Part shown: positions 25,326 to 37,309 of the stretch, one piece after another
How the letters are laid out: each line of letters starts with the position of its first letter
How positions within the stretch are numbered: the stretch's first letter is position 1
Source of the DNA: Pilatotrama ljubarskyi
Taxonomy: Eukaryota; Basidiomycota; Agaricomycetes; Polyporales; Polyporaceae
Direction: 5' to 3'
Assembly (NCBI GenBank): GCA_022385805.1
Contig: MU277682.1
Location: 119,049-183,048, forward strand
DNA length: 64,000 nucleotides
Made by a program: the position numbers and the translations under genes
Notes under the pieces: generated by a model
The model's database searches: none
Told to the model about the DNA's origin: nothing
The model's input: the letters and a program-made list of their open reading frames with translations, nothing else

Positions 25326-28300
25326 GGCGGCACCAGATAGTCGTGTCGGAGTTCCTTGCTGCTAAGTGTGTATACGGCACCTTCTAGGTGACGCGTGGAG
25401 GAGATAGGGAGGGAGGCAGCCTGGACGGTGTTTCTGCCACCGCGACCGAGCTCAAGCACAAGTCGATCGAAAAATCGCCAGAGGTTAACGCCCAATCCTG
25501 ATGACCCTAACCCTAGATTAGCACTAGGAGTTACGGCAAGTTGATAGGCGCCCACAGTTACCCCACAGTCTGAGCAGCTGTCGCAGGGTTGTGGCGTGCC
25601 ACCATCCATCCTCCACGAAGCTATTCCTTGCACCTCGACCACCGCTGGTGCTATAGCTGCTGTACTACGTCCTGAACTTACATGCGCCTTGAATTTGCTT
25701 TTCTGCTCGTCTGGTGAGCTTTGGAGCTGCGGCTATGGGTGGGGATCGCGCAGGTGAGTTGAGCGTATGTACAGTAGTCCTTCCTGCGCTGACGCGTTCG
25801 TGCGGTCGGGTGGTACTCTTGCAACACAGTGGCGACTACACATACCTACCTACAAGGTGTTTGTCTTTGTGTGGATAACTGGAAAGTACGTGCTACATCT
25901 TCTCCACCGTTTCATTCCGATCGCTGTCGGTCTGCCATCTAGCCTCCAAGCTCACCCGTCTTTTCTTGGCAACCCGAGAGCAGTGGAATCCTCAGCCTGA
26001 AACTTGGAAGACCAACCTGCCCGTTTCTTTGCGCCTCGGCGTCCTCGCAGATTTGTGTTCTCTTCCTTGGACCTTTCGTGCATCCTGACATCCTCCACAA
26101 GCGTCCTTATCGTGCGCTTCGACGATGTCGTAAAGGCGGAGGTCGTACTGACATGAGGTGTCGTGCCACATAGTCGGCGGCTTTCTCGTTATGTTCCAGG
26201 CGCAACAAGTTCTATGTAGGGACCATGGGCTCACAAGAAGCGCGATTCGCGTCAGACGTGCGCCGAGCATCACGCTCTGCCTTGCTCAGCGCATGCTGTA
26301 TGTGGTTACTGGTGTTCCGGGCGCTCGCAGGTCAATGCAACGAAGCTCGACAGTCTCGCCTCGTTATCTCCCACCACCTCAACAGCGCCCAAAGAGTGTC
26401 TGTGGCCGAGTCTTTCTGACACGAGTGTCTGGACATTCATCAGGTATGGATTGGAACTCCCCGTACGTGTTCTGTGGCCTGATTGATAGTGTCGCGTAAC
26501 CGCCTCATGCCTGCGGCGTTGCACCGTGCTTGACAGTCTTCTCGCAGATAACGACCGGCCGCAGGAGTATTGCGCACGTACCGCACAGGTGAGTGAGAAC
26601 AAGGTAGGTCCCGATGTCGTACAACGCACCTCGGTTTCGCCTTTCCCGTCGACATATCACCGCGTGGCCGCGCGCCGCGCCTCGTAATCGCCACCAACGC
26701 GCACTGCGCGTGTTTGCCGGCTATGGCCAAAAATGTCTTGACTTTGGGCTGTCCTGGCCCGACGCGCTGGATACCGCTGAACAACTCTAACGGCTCTCTC
26801 GCGTACTGCGCCGCCGCCGCTCCTCGTTGCTCGCTAGTCTCCAGCGCACCACTCTTGTCTCAATGATAACTGGCACGTTGTCGTCTGCCGTTCCGAACTC
26901 GCCTGACTATCGGTATAGTCTTCTCACCGAGACAGGTCTTGTGCAGCCATCTGAACACCGCGTTTTGTCAAGCAAACATCCACTGGCCGGGAAGTGAACT
27001 GAAACACTCTGTCATGGCTGGAGCGCGCTCGGTCGCAACACGAATGCTCGATAGGCTTCCTCGGAGTCTGTCACGGACTATCACAGTAGAGTAACGTCAG
27101 GCTGCTTCCCGCGTTCACGCCTGTCCGCGCTCGTCATCCAGCGCCCCGAGGCCGGAAGAATTGCTGGTCCATCCCATCTGATTCCCAGCGGCCGTACAGC
27201 ACGCTATCAGCCTTCTGCCTCTTCCGGACACGGCCGCTCGGTAGCCTCACAGGGCACCCGCCCACGCCTGGCCGGTATTTTGGTCCCAACTCTCCCGGTG
27301 GAAGAATCCTCGCTCCCCGGGCCCGAACTCCGTGCCCTGATGAGTACCCGTGGCTGCCATGACCCATTCAGCTCCATTTGCCGAGGATTGTATCGCGCCT
27401 CGTATACGTATAGCAACCTCCTCGCGATGGACGCTAGGTGCGCGCTGGACCACACGTGGAGGCTTATCGTGGGGCTCTATTCCTTCTCCACGTAGCGGCC
27501 GTTGGGCGGCATCAGGGCATAGCTGCATATGTCGGCGTTGGCGAGCGGAACGAGGGTAGGAAAGGGAGTCCCACTGCCTAAGGAACACCCCAAGGACGGC
27601 ATCCACTCGCCCAGGGACACGTAACGGATTGAATTAGACCTACCGCATACGGTGCGTACTCTCAAGCTTCGTTTCTGCACGATGGAGAGGAAGTCGCGCG
27701 TCCAATAACTGGCCGGAGCGGCTTCGCGCGCGTATGCTTCGATGTCGACGGTCGCCCCGCGTCGCGAAAATCGGCACTTTCGCGAGAAATGCTCCGGGCG
27801 ATGCATGGGAAAGCAATAGATTGTGAAGCTCCGCGTACACACATGCGCGAGAAATCCTCGTATACCGATACTCATGCGCGGTGGCTAGACCGTCCGCACC
27901 GAGAGCGCTCCGGCTCCCGAGGCACGGCCGTTCGGGACGGAGCAGCGCATAACGTTGCGATCGACCGTGCTTCGAGTCCCGCTCCGAGGGCGCGCTGCGC
28001 GAAGCCTGGCGGCTCCGCATGTCGTCAGCATCATAGCGGGGTGCGATCAGGGGATGCGCCCGGCCATCATCCATGGCTCTGCTCCTCCTCTATGAAAGCT
28101 CCCTACGACGGCGTGAGGCGCGCGTCACAGTATGGGTCCACGGTCCACCATGCGCACGAGGGCACGGGAAGGTCGAGATCCACCCGGAGTGAATTGAGCG
28201 TACGCCACAGTGACGAGTGCACGCTGAGAATTTGGGCCTGTATGGCCAGATAGGCAGTGATCGTCGATGGTCGGGAATGATAATGCCTCGCTGCGTTGCG

Positions 28301-30212
28301 CAATGTCTGCGATGCAACCAATGCCGGGCCATGATATCTGGAACGTGCTTGTTTGTCTGCGGAACCTGGGTCCCCGGCCAGAATTCTACGAGAAGAGCAA
28401 TCGAGCAGAGTAGAGGCCGCAGACGAACGTTGGTTCAGTACTACGACGCTCCTCCTGCGGTCTAGAGTTGTCGTACGGGGTCTTCTGCGGGGCACAAGGT
28501 TCCAGCGACAAGCAGGCAGATAGAACTGAGTAAGCCGAGGAGAAGTCGAGGGTGATGGCCGGATGAAGGCAGGGATATATGAAGGGGCGAGGTCGGTGGT
28601 GTGCGATATCTCGACATCGGAGGAGCCGACATGGGGATCCAGGGGTGATATATCATATCGTTACCGAGATACTGCTATCGGGATGCGATGGATCAACGCG
28701 ACAGTTTCGCTGAGCGCGGATGAACTGTACGGAGACGGCGGGCAGTTCGGGGACCGAGGCGTGTGTCGTCAGATGAGCGAAGTGCCGGTGGGGAAAACTC
28801 ATGAGCAGCGCAGCCGGGATACGGACAACGAATGGGAGAGGACTCAATTCGAGTGGGACATGGGGCCCAGGAGTGGATTCGGCCACACAAGGGCAGCGGG
28901 TGTACATTCTGGTACGCGACCACGGAGCTCCCGCTGCCCTCATACTGCTGCAGAACTGCAGTCGCAGAGAAGCTAGGAAGCCGTCGCACTGTACAGCTGC
29001 AAACCGAGCAGTCCAGCTGTCGTCCGGGCGCAAGGCTGAAGAGTTCGGTCGCCTGCGGGGACCCTAATTTCGGCAAGAAGAGACCAGATCGCGCGAGAAG
29101 GTTGGCGAGAGGTGAGCATCATAGCAGGCGCAGCGAGATTTCATAGATGTCGATCATTCATAAACGCGAAGCAGGTGAATATTGCAGCGAACACACACGC
29201 CGCTGCAATGAGAACGCCACGCTCGGCGAGTTCCACTAGACACGGTTGTCGTCAGACCAGAGCGCCGTGGAAGCAAAGAATGGAGAACCGTGTACGACAA
29301 ATGTACACATACGCTCCGTACGTCAATTCCCTCCGCAGGGTTCCACGGACGGTCAGGCGGGCGCGCACGGTCCTGTCTTCCGGCGAGTCAGCTGAAGCAC
29401 TCCGGCCGAGTTCTACGCAAGTCGAAGGTCAGCGCGGCGGGCTCTAGGTCGACTGAGACGACGTCCGAGGTCACGGCGAGCCCTGGCAGTGTCTCCGGGA
29501 GGCGTAACGGCCAAGGCGTCGGCGTCGGTGGTTGTTGCGAGGAACCGTCGCGGTCGGAGGACCCGGGCCAGGGACCGAGCGTGGGAAGAAACAACCCTAA
29601 CCCAAGCGCGCGTGTCAGGGCGGCAATAAAAGGTTGAGAGACCAGATTTCCAACTCCGTCGGTCATCTTTTCATGTTTTGCTTCCGTTAAACCCAGCTTC
29701 CTCGAACTCGGTCGTCCTCGCTGCTTTTCCCTGCAAGCTGTGAGTGCATCCAGGCGTCTCGAACCAGGTATGCATCGTATTTCGGCTTCCAGGGGAGTCG
29801 GCTCACCCAGATGTTGCAGACCAAAAGTTTTATGGTTTTGCCGCCGATTCGCCGCCGAGATTCGAGTCGAAGCCGCTGCGTCTGAGGTGGACAGGGAGCG
29901 GACAAGCGTCCGCTGTGGAGAGAAAAACACAAAATCTGTTGCAGGTGAGTCGCCGTGGCCTGTGCGAGACGGCGGCGGCGGAGTGGCGAGTGCCCTCGAG
30001 CCCACGGCGTGGTCGAGCTGCGACGGGGGCAAAGGGCTTAGGGCAAAATTTTGGCGCCCGGGCATGAGGGCTGTGTCGATGATGGCCCTTCCATATCTGG
30101 AACCCCAGGCACTCGCCGTCGTATTTATTACCTGACTCATTGTTTCCGGCTCTGAGCTCAATGATCATCCTTTCCCCCCTTCAGTTCTGTCGTCCTAGAG
30201 AGGGTCTTTCTT
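25326..30212. other. 4.9 kb gene-poor stretch
   Basis: No convincing gene was found. The first ~200 bp serve as the NOP4 promoter and the last few hundred as the RING-gene promoter. Frames between are short and mutually overlapping, with no transposase, reverse transcriptase, tRNA or family motif that I can recognise. One long minus-strand frame (29388-30161, 257 codons) is Pro/Ser/Arg-rich and unrecognisable; it could be a lineage-specific gene or a chance frame in GC-rich DNA. Confidence 0.45.
25504..25516. promoter_or_regulatory. telobox-like motif upstream of NOP4
   Basis: ACCCTAACCCTAG on the plus strand, reading as two GGGTTA-type units on the NOP4 strand, about 180 bp before the NOP4 ATG. 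In fungi such TTAGGG elements are bound by TBF1-like factors in promoters of ribosomal and snoRNA genes, so the position before a ribosome-biogenesis gene is suggestive. One occurrence may be chance. Confidence 0.35.
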
Positions 30213-31695
30213 ATGATTACCCTTAGTCCCGGCTCGCTCTGCGACGTGTGCGCAGAGGAGTACGGTCCGCACAACTTGCCCCATTCCATTCCTTGCGGTG
30301 AGCTCCTCGTTCATTCTCCTCGGTCTCGGACGAAATTTTCTCATCATCGCCCGCTCCACAGGACATGTACTGTGTCTCAACTGCTGCAATAACATCATCG
30401 AGAAAACCCCTTCACGACTTACGCCTGCCTGTCCTTTCTGTCGCGAACAGTTCTCCAGCGATGCCATCCGCCTCATCCGCATCGACTTCGGCAGTGGGTG
30501 GTCCACTCCTCGTAGGACTACCGTCGAGGCCCACGCTCACGCCCACGACCACGATATCGGCGAGGACGACGTACTGCTGCTCAACCCAGGCACCCTCAAA
30601 ACCCGAGCTGAGGCCCGCAGGCTCGAGTCCAAGGTTGCCAAGGTGGCGGCGAAGAAGTGTTCGGTTGAGGAGGTGACGACCCTCCACAAGGAACTGCAGG
30701 ACTGGTTGAATTCGGACAAGCTCGACGACCAGGTGCGTTCATATTTCATTGTTCTGTGAGCTTCTACTAAATTCTCTTCCCAGACGTCCTCTCTTCAGCT
30801 CAGCGCCGCACTTCTGCGTGCTATTCTTGTCAACCATGTCGCGCACTCCGAGGCCACTCGCATTGCCAAGAATGTCGAGGCCAACCTCCGCGAGCGACTG
30901 GAGGAAGCCCAAAACGAAAAGGAGAAGCTCGAGGCCGAGCTGCGCAGTATGGTGTGTAGCCACTCCCTTTCCTCGGGTGTTCGTCCCATTAACAGGGATA
31001 TCCAGAGATCTCAGTACTCGCAGAAGGCTCAGGAGTGTCAAACTCTCCGTGCCGAGCTCAACCGCGCCAAGATCAAGGCCGTCGCCCCCAGCTTGGGCGT
31101 TCCGGCGACGCCGCCACCCAATTCCGCGCCTTCGGGCATGATCTCGCCTCCGCGCCCCCAATCCGTGTCGACTACGTCCGGATCTCGATCGGGTGCTACT
31201 TCTCCGACGTCTCCGTCTCGCACATCGTACGCGCCGTCATTTCAGTCGCCACTCGCTCGGCCCGCTCTTCCGATGCATTCTCGAACCACCTCACTGCACG
31301 TCGCTGGCCAGCGGTCGATGACGCCCTCAGTCCGATCTGGTACGCCCGCTGTCAGCGGTGCTGACATCGCGCGACCTGCCACTATACCCCCCAAGCCCCG
31401 CCGGATGTCGATGTCGACGCCGACGCCCACCAAAATGACTCGGTCCAGCTCCAGCTCGGACGAAAAAGAAAAGGAGAGGCAGCGGAGCGATGACAGGCAG
31501 CGTGAGAAGGATGAGCGGCGTGTCCAGCTGATCCAGCGGTGGATTCCCTCAATCGACGCCATCTCCCGCAGCCCGCCGACGGGTCGCCCGGAGAAGTTCG
31601 ACTCCTCCCTGTCTAGCTCCGCCGCGTCCCGCGCGGTGCACCCGTCCATGGTGCCCTCGCGGTACAAGACCCCTCTGTCAACGCACTCGCCGTGA
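30213..31695 (+). CDS. RING-finger protein with coiled coil and Ser/Pro-rich tail
   Basis: Exons 30213-30297, 30362-30732, 30784-30951 and 31006-31695 give 437 aa. The N-terminal RING (residues ~10-56) spans the first intron: CDVC, CGHVLCLNC and CPFC give a C3HC4 pattern with all eight ligands. A His/Asp-rich stretch (VEAHAHAHDHD) follows, then helices ending in a coiled coil (VEANLRERLEEAQNEKEKLEAE, with KAQECQTLRAELNRAKIK after the last intron). The rest is Ser/Pro/Thr-rich with a short basic-acidic helix (EKEKERQRSDDRQREK). An E3 ubiquitin ligase role is inferred from the RING only; the substrate is unknown. The 51-nt intron after position 30951 needs the second of two nearby acceptors to keep frame. 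Confidence 0.8.
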
Positions 31696-34252
31696 TGGAC
31701 CGACGGACCTGGTTTGCTCCCAGTTATTTATCGATTCATCGGATCACTTATTTCCTCATTGCGCTCTCGTCGTTATAGTACACGATATACATAGTTGCTG
31801 TTCCATGTTTCCCGCTCTCGATCCCCTTTACCGCCCTTTTTGGTTGATGCTCGTCATGGATTGACTTCGGATGCACATACCTCTACCTTTCCCGTATATA
31901 CTTACCCCCCTCTTACTTCGCTGTACATATTGGGTCATCAGGTCTCGCACTCCGCGCTACCCCCCGCACACCTGGCGTCCGTTCTCTTACCCGATACCTC
32001 TTCTCATCTTTTTCTTTCTTCTCATTTCCTCTTCCATTCCTCGTCCTCGTCTCCTGCTTCCCCTCTGCCTCGCTCTCATCCCCTTCCTCCTCTGGTCTCT
32101 CTCGTCCCGTCTCTTTACGGAGCTAATCTCTCTCGTCCTCGGACGCTCATCGATCTTACAGCTGACCTACTCTCACCCGTGTAGCCAATGTTGTTTATCT
32201 TCTCTCTGACTCCTGCTTTACGACTCGTTACGGATAGATACGCCTTTCACGATACCAATACGATATCACGATTTAGATTAGTACTTCGGAGTGCCTGTGT
32301 GCGGCGAAGCGAACCTCATAAGGTCTTAGTGTACTTCTGAAGTTCGTTCTTCCATCCACGACTGCAGAGAAGGTGGATGAGTTCTGAGTGAAGGCGGTGC
32401 TGCAATCTGGGATCCGAGATTCGGGGCATCGTTGTGACTGCGTTGACCATCGAACGTGCGTACATCCTGTGCTTGTATACTACATGCTCATTCCTCATCA
32501 GGTTTCAGCTATGGTTTTATATCTGTATGGACATGCCTTAGAGAGAAGCTTCACCGCGAAGAGCGGACGCTGCCCCAGCGAAGGAAGTCCAAGGGCCGCC
32601 ACGAGTGTTTGACATTCATAGCAAACTTCATGTGACACACTGACAGCCCGGAGCTGCCTCGTCAACTGCAGAAACACGCAGAACTGGCAGGTAGATGAGA
32701 CCCCCCTTGTTACTGGCCGCGGAACGGGCCTGCAGCTGCCCCGATGACTGCACCACTGCAGCGCACCGGCGTCTCGACAACTCAATGCGCTGCGGTCTCT
32801 GCGGAGAAGGACGTGAATGGTGCTCAGGATGCGTGGGTTAGAGCGCGAGAATGTTAGGACTTTTGCTCACGCGCACTAGCACGGGGCTCGGAGCTACAGG
32901 TCAGAAGGGCAGCCTGGCGGTTCATGGTGGTGGAAGGATCGAGTGGTTGTCCAGAGCACTGCTGGAGCGCAGGTTGGCCGCAGCTATATGGGGCTCGGTG
33001 CGGGATACATGCAACGTTGTTGCGAGAGAGATCCCACTGCGAAGACCCATCGTGCCGCAGACCCCGAGGTACGTACAGGGTCGCAGCTGAGTTCCGTCGG
33101 GAGGTCATGCAGTGCCATTACACCCACGTGCCGCTGGGTTTCAACGACCGGATCTTGAGATTCTCGGGACGGGAGGGTGGCTCACACAAGTTCGCCTGCG
33201 CGTGGAAGAAGCAGGTTTGTCAGTGCGCACGTGAAATGCGGGAATAGAAGACGAGCTTCTGCATGACTCCGAGGAGGTACATGGAGTCCTGTCTGGATCT
33301 GAGTTCTCTCGATCTCGACTGTCACCAGACGACGAAGACGAGTGCGATCTCGGCATGGTGACATCCAGGCGAGGGGTACTGAGGAGCGCTCGAAGGGACG
33401 CACCACGAGCCTGACACACGGGTGTGCGGATAACTGCATGCATGGTTTGGGGTGCGGAGTGCAGCATTCGCAGCACTGGCAACGAGGTTGTGTCTTCGAG
33501 GTACTCGTGCAGCCTCCTTGTAGCCAGAAGGAGCATTTTCAGAACAGGGCGAACAGGGCTACTAATGGCGGCCCGGGACCAGTCCTTCTTCACAGGAGAG
33601 TCGGAGAAGCTGGCGATGTCAGCGCTACTCTTCTCTGAGCTGCCGTCTCGGTCACACCGGACGAACGCGAGACGGATGTCTTAGCCAGTACCAGTGGTAT
33701 TGTATCTGGCAGTCAACTTGACGGCGTCTCCTGCTGGCAATTCCTGGTGAACATATCCGGTCATTCCGGCAAGCGTTCGCCGTCAAAGAACCCGGCGAGC
33801 TAGTGAAAGCGCATGGTCAAGAGCGCATCTGTTTGACCTAGTATGACTGTCAGTCACAGCATCAAGGCGTCGTGCTGCGGCTTACTGAAACAGCACCCGG
33901 CGGGCTGCTAGTGAAACATGGTGTGGAAAACGGTGTCATGCAGGAGTGAGACATACTACAAAGCCACTCGCATATGGGGTAACCGGAGGTGAGGATGACA
34001 TATGGATAGGCATCTGTGGGTCTACATACTGTAGTAGGCTGCGAGGGCAGAGCTGGGCAGACTAGCAAGCACCGCTTCCTAGTAAAGTTCCCCGTCACGT
34101 AGTGTAGCAAGTATCCGCGGACTCTGGAAAGCGCTGGCAGCCTGTGATTTCATCACCATCGGTATGATTCAGAGCTCGTAAGTATGATCATGACCACTCC
34201 AAGGCGCACGACTTATAGGGATTATCCGGAGCAATACATAGCACTCTGCAGA
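31696..34252. other. 2.6 kb gene-poor stretch
   Basis: The first ~500 bp are T/C-rich and probably contain the RING-gene 3' UTR. The rest holds only short overlapping frames without recognisable motifs, and no transposon termini were seen. It borders the DUF6534 array and may be decayed repeat DNA. Confidence 0.4.
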
Positions 34253-36532
34253 CTAGACTGCTGAGCCTAAGCTCTCCTCTGCTTGTTCATGGATAGGCCG
34301 CAGCTCGTCCTTCGCTTTGATTCCCTAGTAAGCGTGACAGAGCTACATGAGCGTCCATGCTATCAGGAGCTTGAAGTTCCTACCTTGTCTGTGAGGCCGC
34401 CCCCGACTCTGGAGTCCTCGTTGGCCTTGCTTTCGCCCAAGGGCAAGCCATAGTTTACACGATACTGCAGGAGGAAAGATCGTTACGGCCTTGACTGATA
34501 ACTTCAAACTGAGAAGCTCTTGATGCAAGGACACTCACCTGACTCAGGCCTTCTTCCCGGTGACTCCTGCCAGGATTCCCTGCGGCGGATGCAATGGTGG
34601 TCGCGAGCGGTATAGAGACGACGCCACCTGACATTCGCTCTCTGAGCATCTTCCGGGCGTTCAGCGTCGCCAGCAGCGAATTGAGCAGCACTGGCACAAT
34701 TGGTCAGAGCATGCCACGGCCGAGACAAGGTACTTGAAGCTACTTGAAGCGCGGAAACTCCACTCACATTTAGGAAGAAGAAAGTAGAAGGCGATATAGA
34801 TGAAGTTGTGCGGTGCTAGAGCATACTAAAAACGACGTGGGTCAGGTGTCTTCACTCACATGATTATGGCATCGAGAAGTTCGAGCACTCACTGCTACGA
34901 GGCACATCAAGGTGCATATGCTATCATATGAAGCATCAGCGACAAACGAGCTGTAATTCGAGACACATGTATGCTTACGTGGTGAGTACGCCAGTGTCGA
35001 TGCTGTAGACTATCAATGTCCGGACAGTGCGATCGACTCTATTTACGTGGGACGCGTCAGACCATGAAGATCGTTGAATAGCCACTGGGAACCCTGCACG
35101 CCGACCAACCATGAACTTACCTTGCATACACGCTTCGCCGCCGAGCTAGCAAGACGCACATCGTGCTTGCAATGAGGAAGTCAGAGACGAACGTCGTGAC
35201 GAGGCTGAAGTACAGAAGCCACTGCGAACCGAGGGCAAACGTGAGCGCGCTGCCACCTTACACTGGCAGTCCGGCAGGTAAGGTCGAAAACCAGACGCAC
35301 AGATAATCCATGAAGCCCCTGGTAGGTCTTGTAATCGAAGCTGTGCAAAAAGTTGAGTGTACCACGATCAGCAGGCGCGGCGCCCGGACTTACCCCTTGA
35401 TCGGATAGGCTGGCAGACACATTGGCCATTAGGGTGAGACGAGGGAGACCAAGGTAGTACGCCAGCCATTAGAAACGCTCACCCAGACTACAAGCTGCAG
35501 CAGACTCGTCAACATCAAAATGAGCTTCCGAGTGGGTTCGACTAACCAAAGTTCATGAGGGAACTGATGACCTGTAGTACAAGATCGTAGTTGTGAACGG
35601 GCCGGTATGCTAATGCTTTGCTGGGCATCACTCACAATGGCCGAACATAGCAGTTGATTCTTGCTGCTAACTGAAATGGGGGACTCGGTCACACGGTGTA
35701 ATAAGCCGACTAGGGACAGGGAATTGAAACTCACGTATCCAGATCCTGTAACAGAACAAGCTGCCGAGACAGAGTACACCATCAGCTCAAGTCCGGGGCA
35801 TTCTGAATGTGGCAGATTCACCCTCTGACAATGCCGTCGCTCAAGCCCTGGTGAGGAATTGTGAGCTGAATGAAAGAATCCTGAACTCACAGTCACGATG
35901 ATCTGCGCCTAGAGGCTTGATTAATGCAACTCAATATATCCGTGATGAGGTACTCACTAGAACGCTCCTAATGACCGATAGACCAGTAGTCGAGATCACA
36001 CCTCATGCATAAGTTCAAGGTAGTATAGACGCACCACGTTGGCGCCAGCAAGCCGGCGTAGTTAGCAAAGTCGGTGATGGCGTATTGGTAAACGGTATGG
36101 GAGATCAGAGCCAAGTGAAGCGTATCCAGAATCCTGAGGATTGGTGTCAATTATGTGCCCTGTCGAGGCTCTGACATGGATAGTTATACCATAAAATTGA
36201 CATCTAGACGAAGTGGGGGCCGAACGTCAGAAACGGCTACGCTACAGGCCGAGATCACGGATGACTCACTAGACTCTTCATCAGGACAGAGTCTTGGCTG
36301 CTCCGGCAGTAATAGACGTATGTCTGCAGCGTCGTTAAGCCATACAGACTGAGCATGTCGTTAACGATCCGCAACGAATGACAGGGACTATGCATCGAAT
36401 TCACCATGCTGATAGAATGTTCCCTTTCGGCAGTATAACGTCAGACCCGTCTTCTCGGAGGCTTAGTGATTTGTGCGTACCTATGAATGCAGCTCCCAAG
36501 GTGTCATCAAGTCGTATAGGTACCTGCGTCAT
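34253..36532 (-). CDS. DUF6534-type seven-TM protein, paralogue A (21 exons)
   Basis: Exons 34253-34324, 34384-34464, 34539-34690, 34768-34825, 34893-34920, 34979-35038, 35121-35221, 35301-35340, 35394-35409, 35483-35494, 35547-35571, 35636-35670, 35735-35760, 35822-35847, 35891-35908, 35958-35967, 36035-36133, 36190-36203, 36270-36348, 36405-36423 and 36481-36532 give 340 aa. The spliced protein has about seven hydrophobic spans and the family order LDDTLGA, CLYGLTTLQTYVYY, ILDTLHLALISHTVYQYAIT, GLFCYRIW, FACSLAYPIKGF, and LPKLLLNSLLATLNAR, which marks the family's conserved C-terminal block. A hydrophilic tail follows. DUF6534 proteins are multicopy, receptor-like membrane proteins of mushrooms with unknown ligand or role. 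Fifteen exons equal paralogue B in length, which supports the model. Confidence 0.82.
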
Positions 36533-37309
36533 GCTACGTGCTAGTGGGGAAGTGGAGGTTAGTGATGGTAAGGCTGCGCGATGAAAGGTACTGACCGCAT
36601 ATATATGTGCGTACATCAACTTAAGCGGCGGGCGTGCACTTTCATCAGACTACCACGAAGGACCGACCCAAAGGATCGCATGAGATGTCCCAGTTAGCGG
36701 CAGTGCAGAACAGCATCTTCGACACTTTGGCACCTGTGCCGGCGGTCGGGAAGAACGCCAGATTGTCAATTCGAAAAAGGCATTTGTAATGCCACCGTTG
36801 GTTGAGCGCCGGAGTGAGGCGAACGGAATGCGCAGGCTAGTGAAGTGGCGGCCATCGCGTCCAATACTATACTGGTGAATCATCAACCGTCAACCTAGGG
36901 CAGATAGGAACGCACCTCCTGAGCGCGCCCAAGACAATCATAGCTGCTCTACATCAACGGGGGCCACGGCGCATCGTGACTCGCTGACACAAATCACGAG
37001 GTATGTTAATGCGTGTGAGCGGCTCGACAGGTTTACAACGTGCCCAAGTCGGAACGATATGGTGTTCTCATGAGACGTCGTCCCGCTCAGTATAGAATTT
37101 GCAATGGCAACACTACCGTTCCTCAGCAACTCTGTGGGCTTCGTCTACTCTAGCGCGCGTACGTGACGCCTATGATGAACAAACAGCCACGCTTACACGC
37201 ACCCGAGAAGCGATGAAGGAAGGCCCTTCGGGTGCCGTGAACACCGCACAAAATGTCCTGATAGAAAAGCTCAGCATGCAGAGAGACGTACATCGCGCAG
37301 TGTAGTCTT
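36533..37309. other. intergenic spacer between DUF6534 paralogues
   Basis: About 780 bp holding the promoter of paralogue A (36.5 kb upward) and the 3' side of paralogue B. No separate gene is seen. Confidence 0.5.

Noticed and set aside
27940..28000. TTCGAGTCC motif resembling a tRNA T-loop
   Set aside because: The flanking bases do not pair into a T-stem and no acceptor stem or A-box was found at the right distance.
29590..29602. Second CCCTAACCC-type motif as a telomeric or telobox site
   Set aside because: Only about 1.5 units and more than 600 bp from the nearest gene start; probably chance.
29388..30161. 257-codon minus-strand frame next to the RING gene
   Set aside because: Composition is Pro/Ser/Arg-rich without any motif, and long chance frames are common in GC-rich DNA; mentioned only inside the gap entry.
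35429..35896. Long minus-strand frame with a transmembrane-like end (RKLILMLTSLLQLVVW), first read as an exon of paralogue A
   Set aside because: Reading it as coding breaks the phases on both sides; splitting it into the 12-nt and 25-nt exons found in paralogue B restores the family sequence FACSLAYPIKGF.
34253..36532. Paralogue A as a pseudogene with broken splice sites
   Set aside because: Two junctions first looked broken, but a 19-nt and a 14-nt microexon, both also present in paralogue B, repair them completely.
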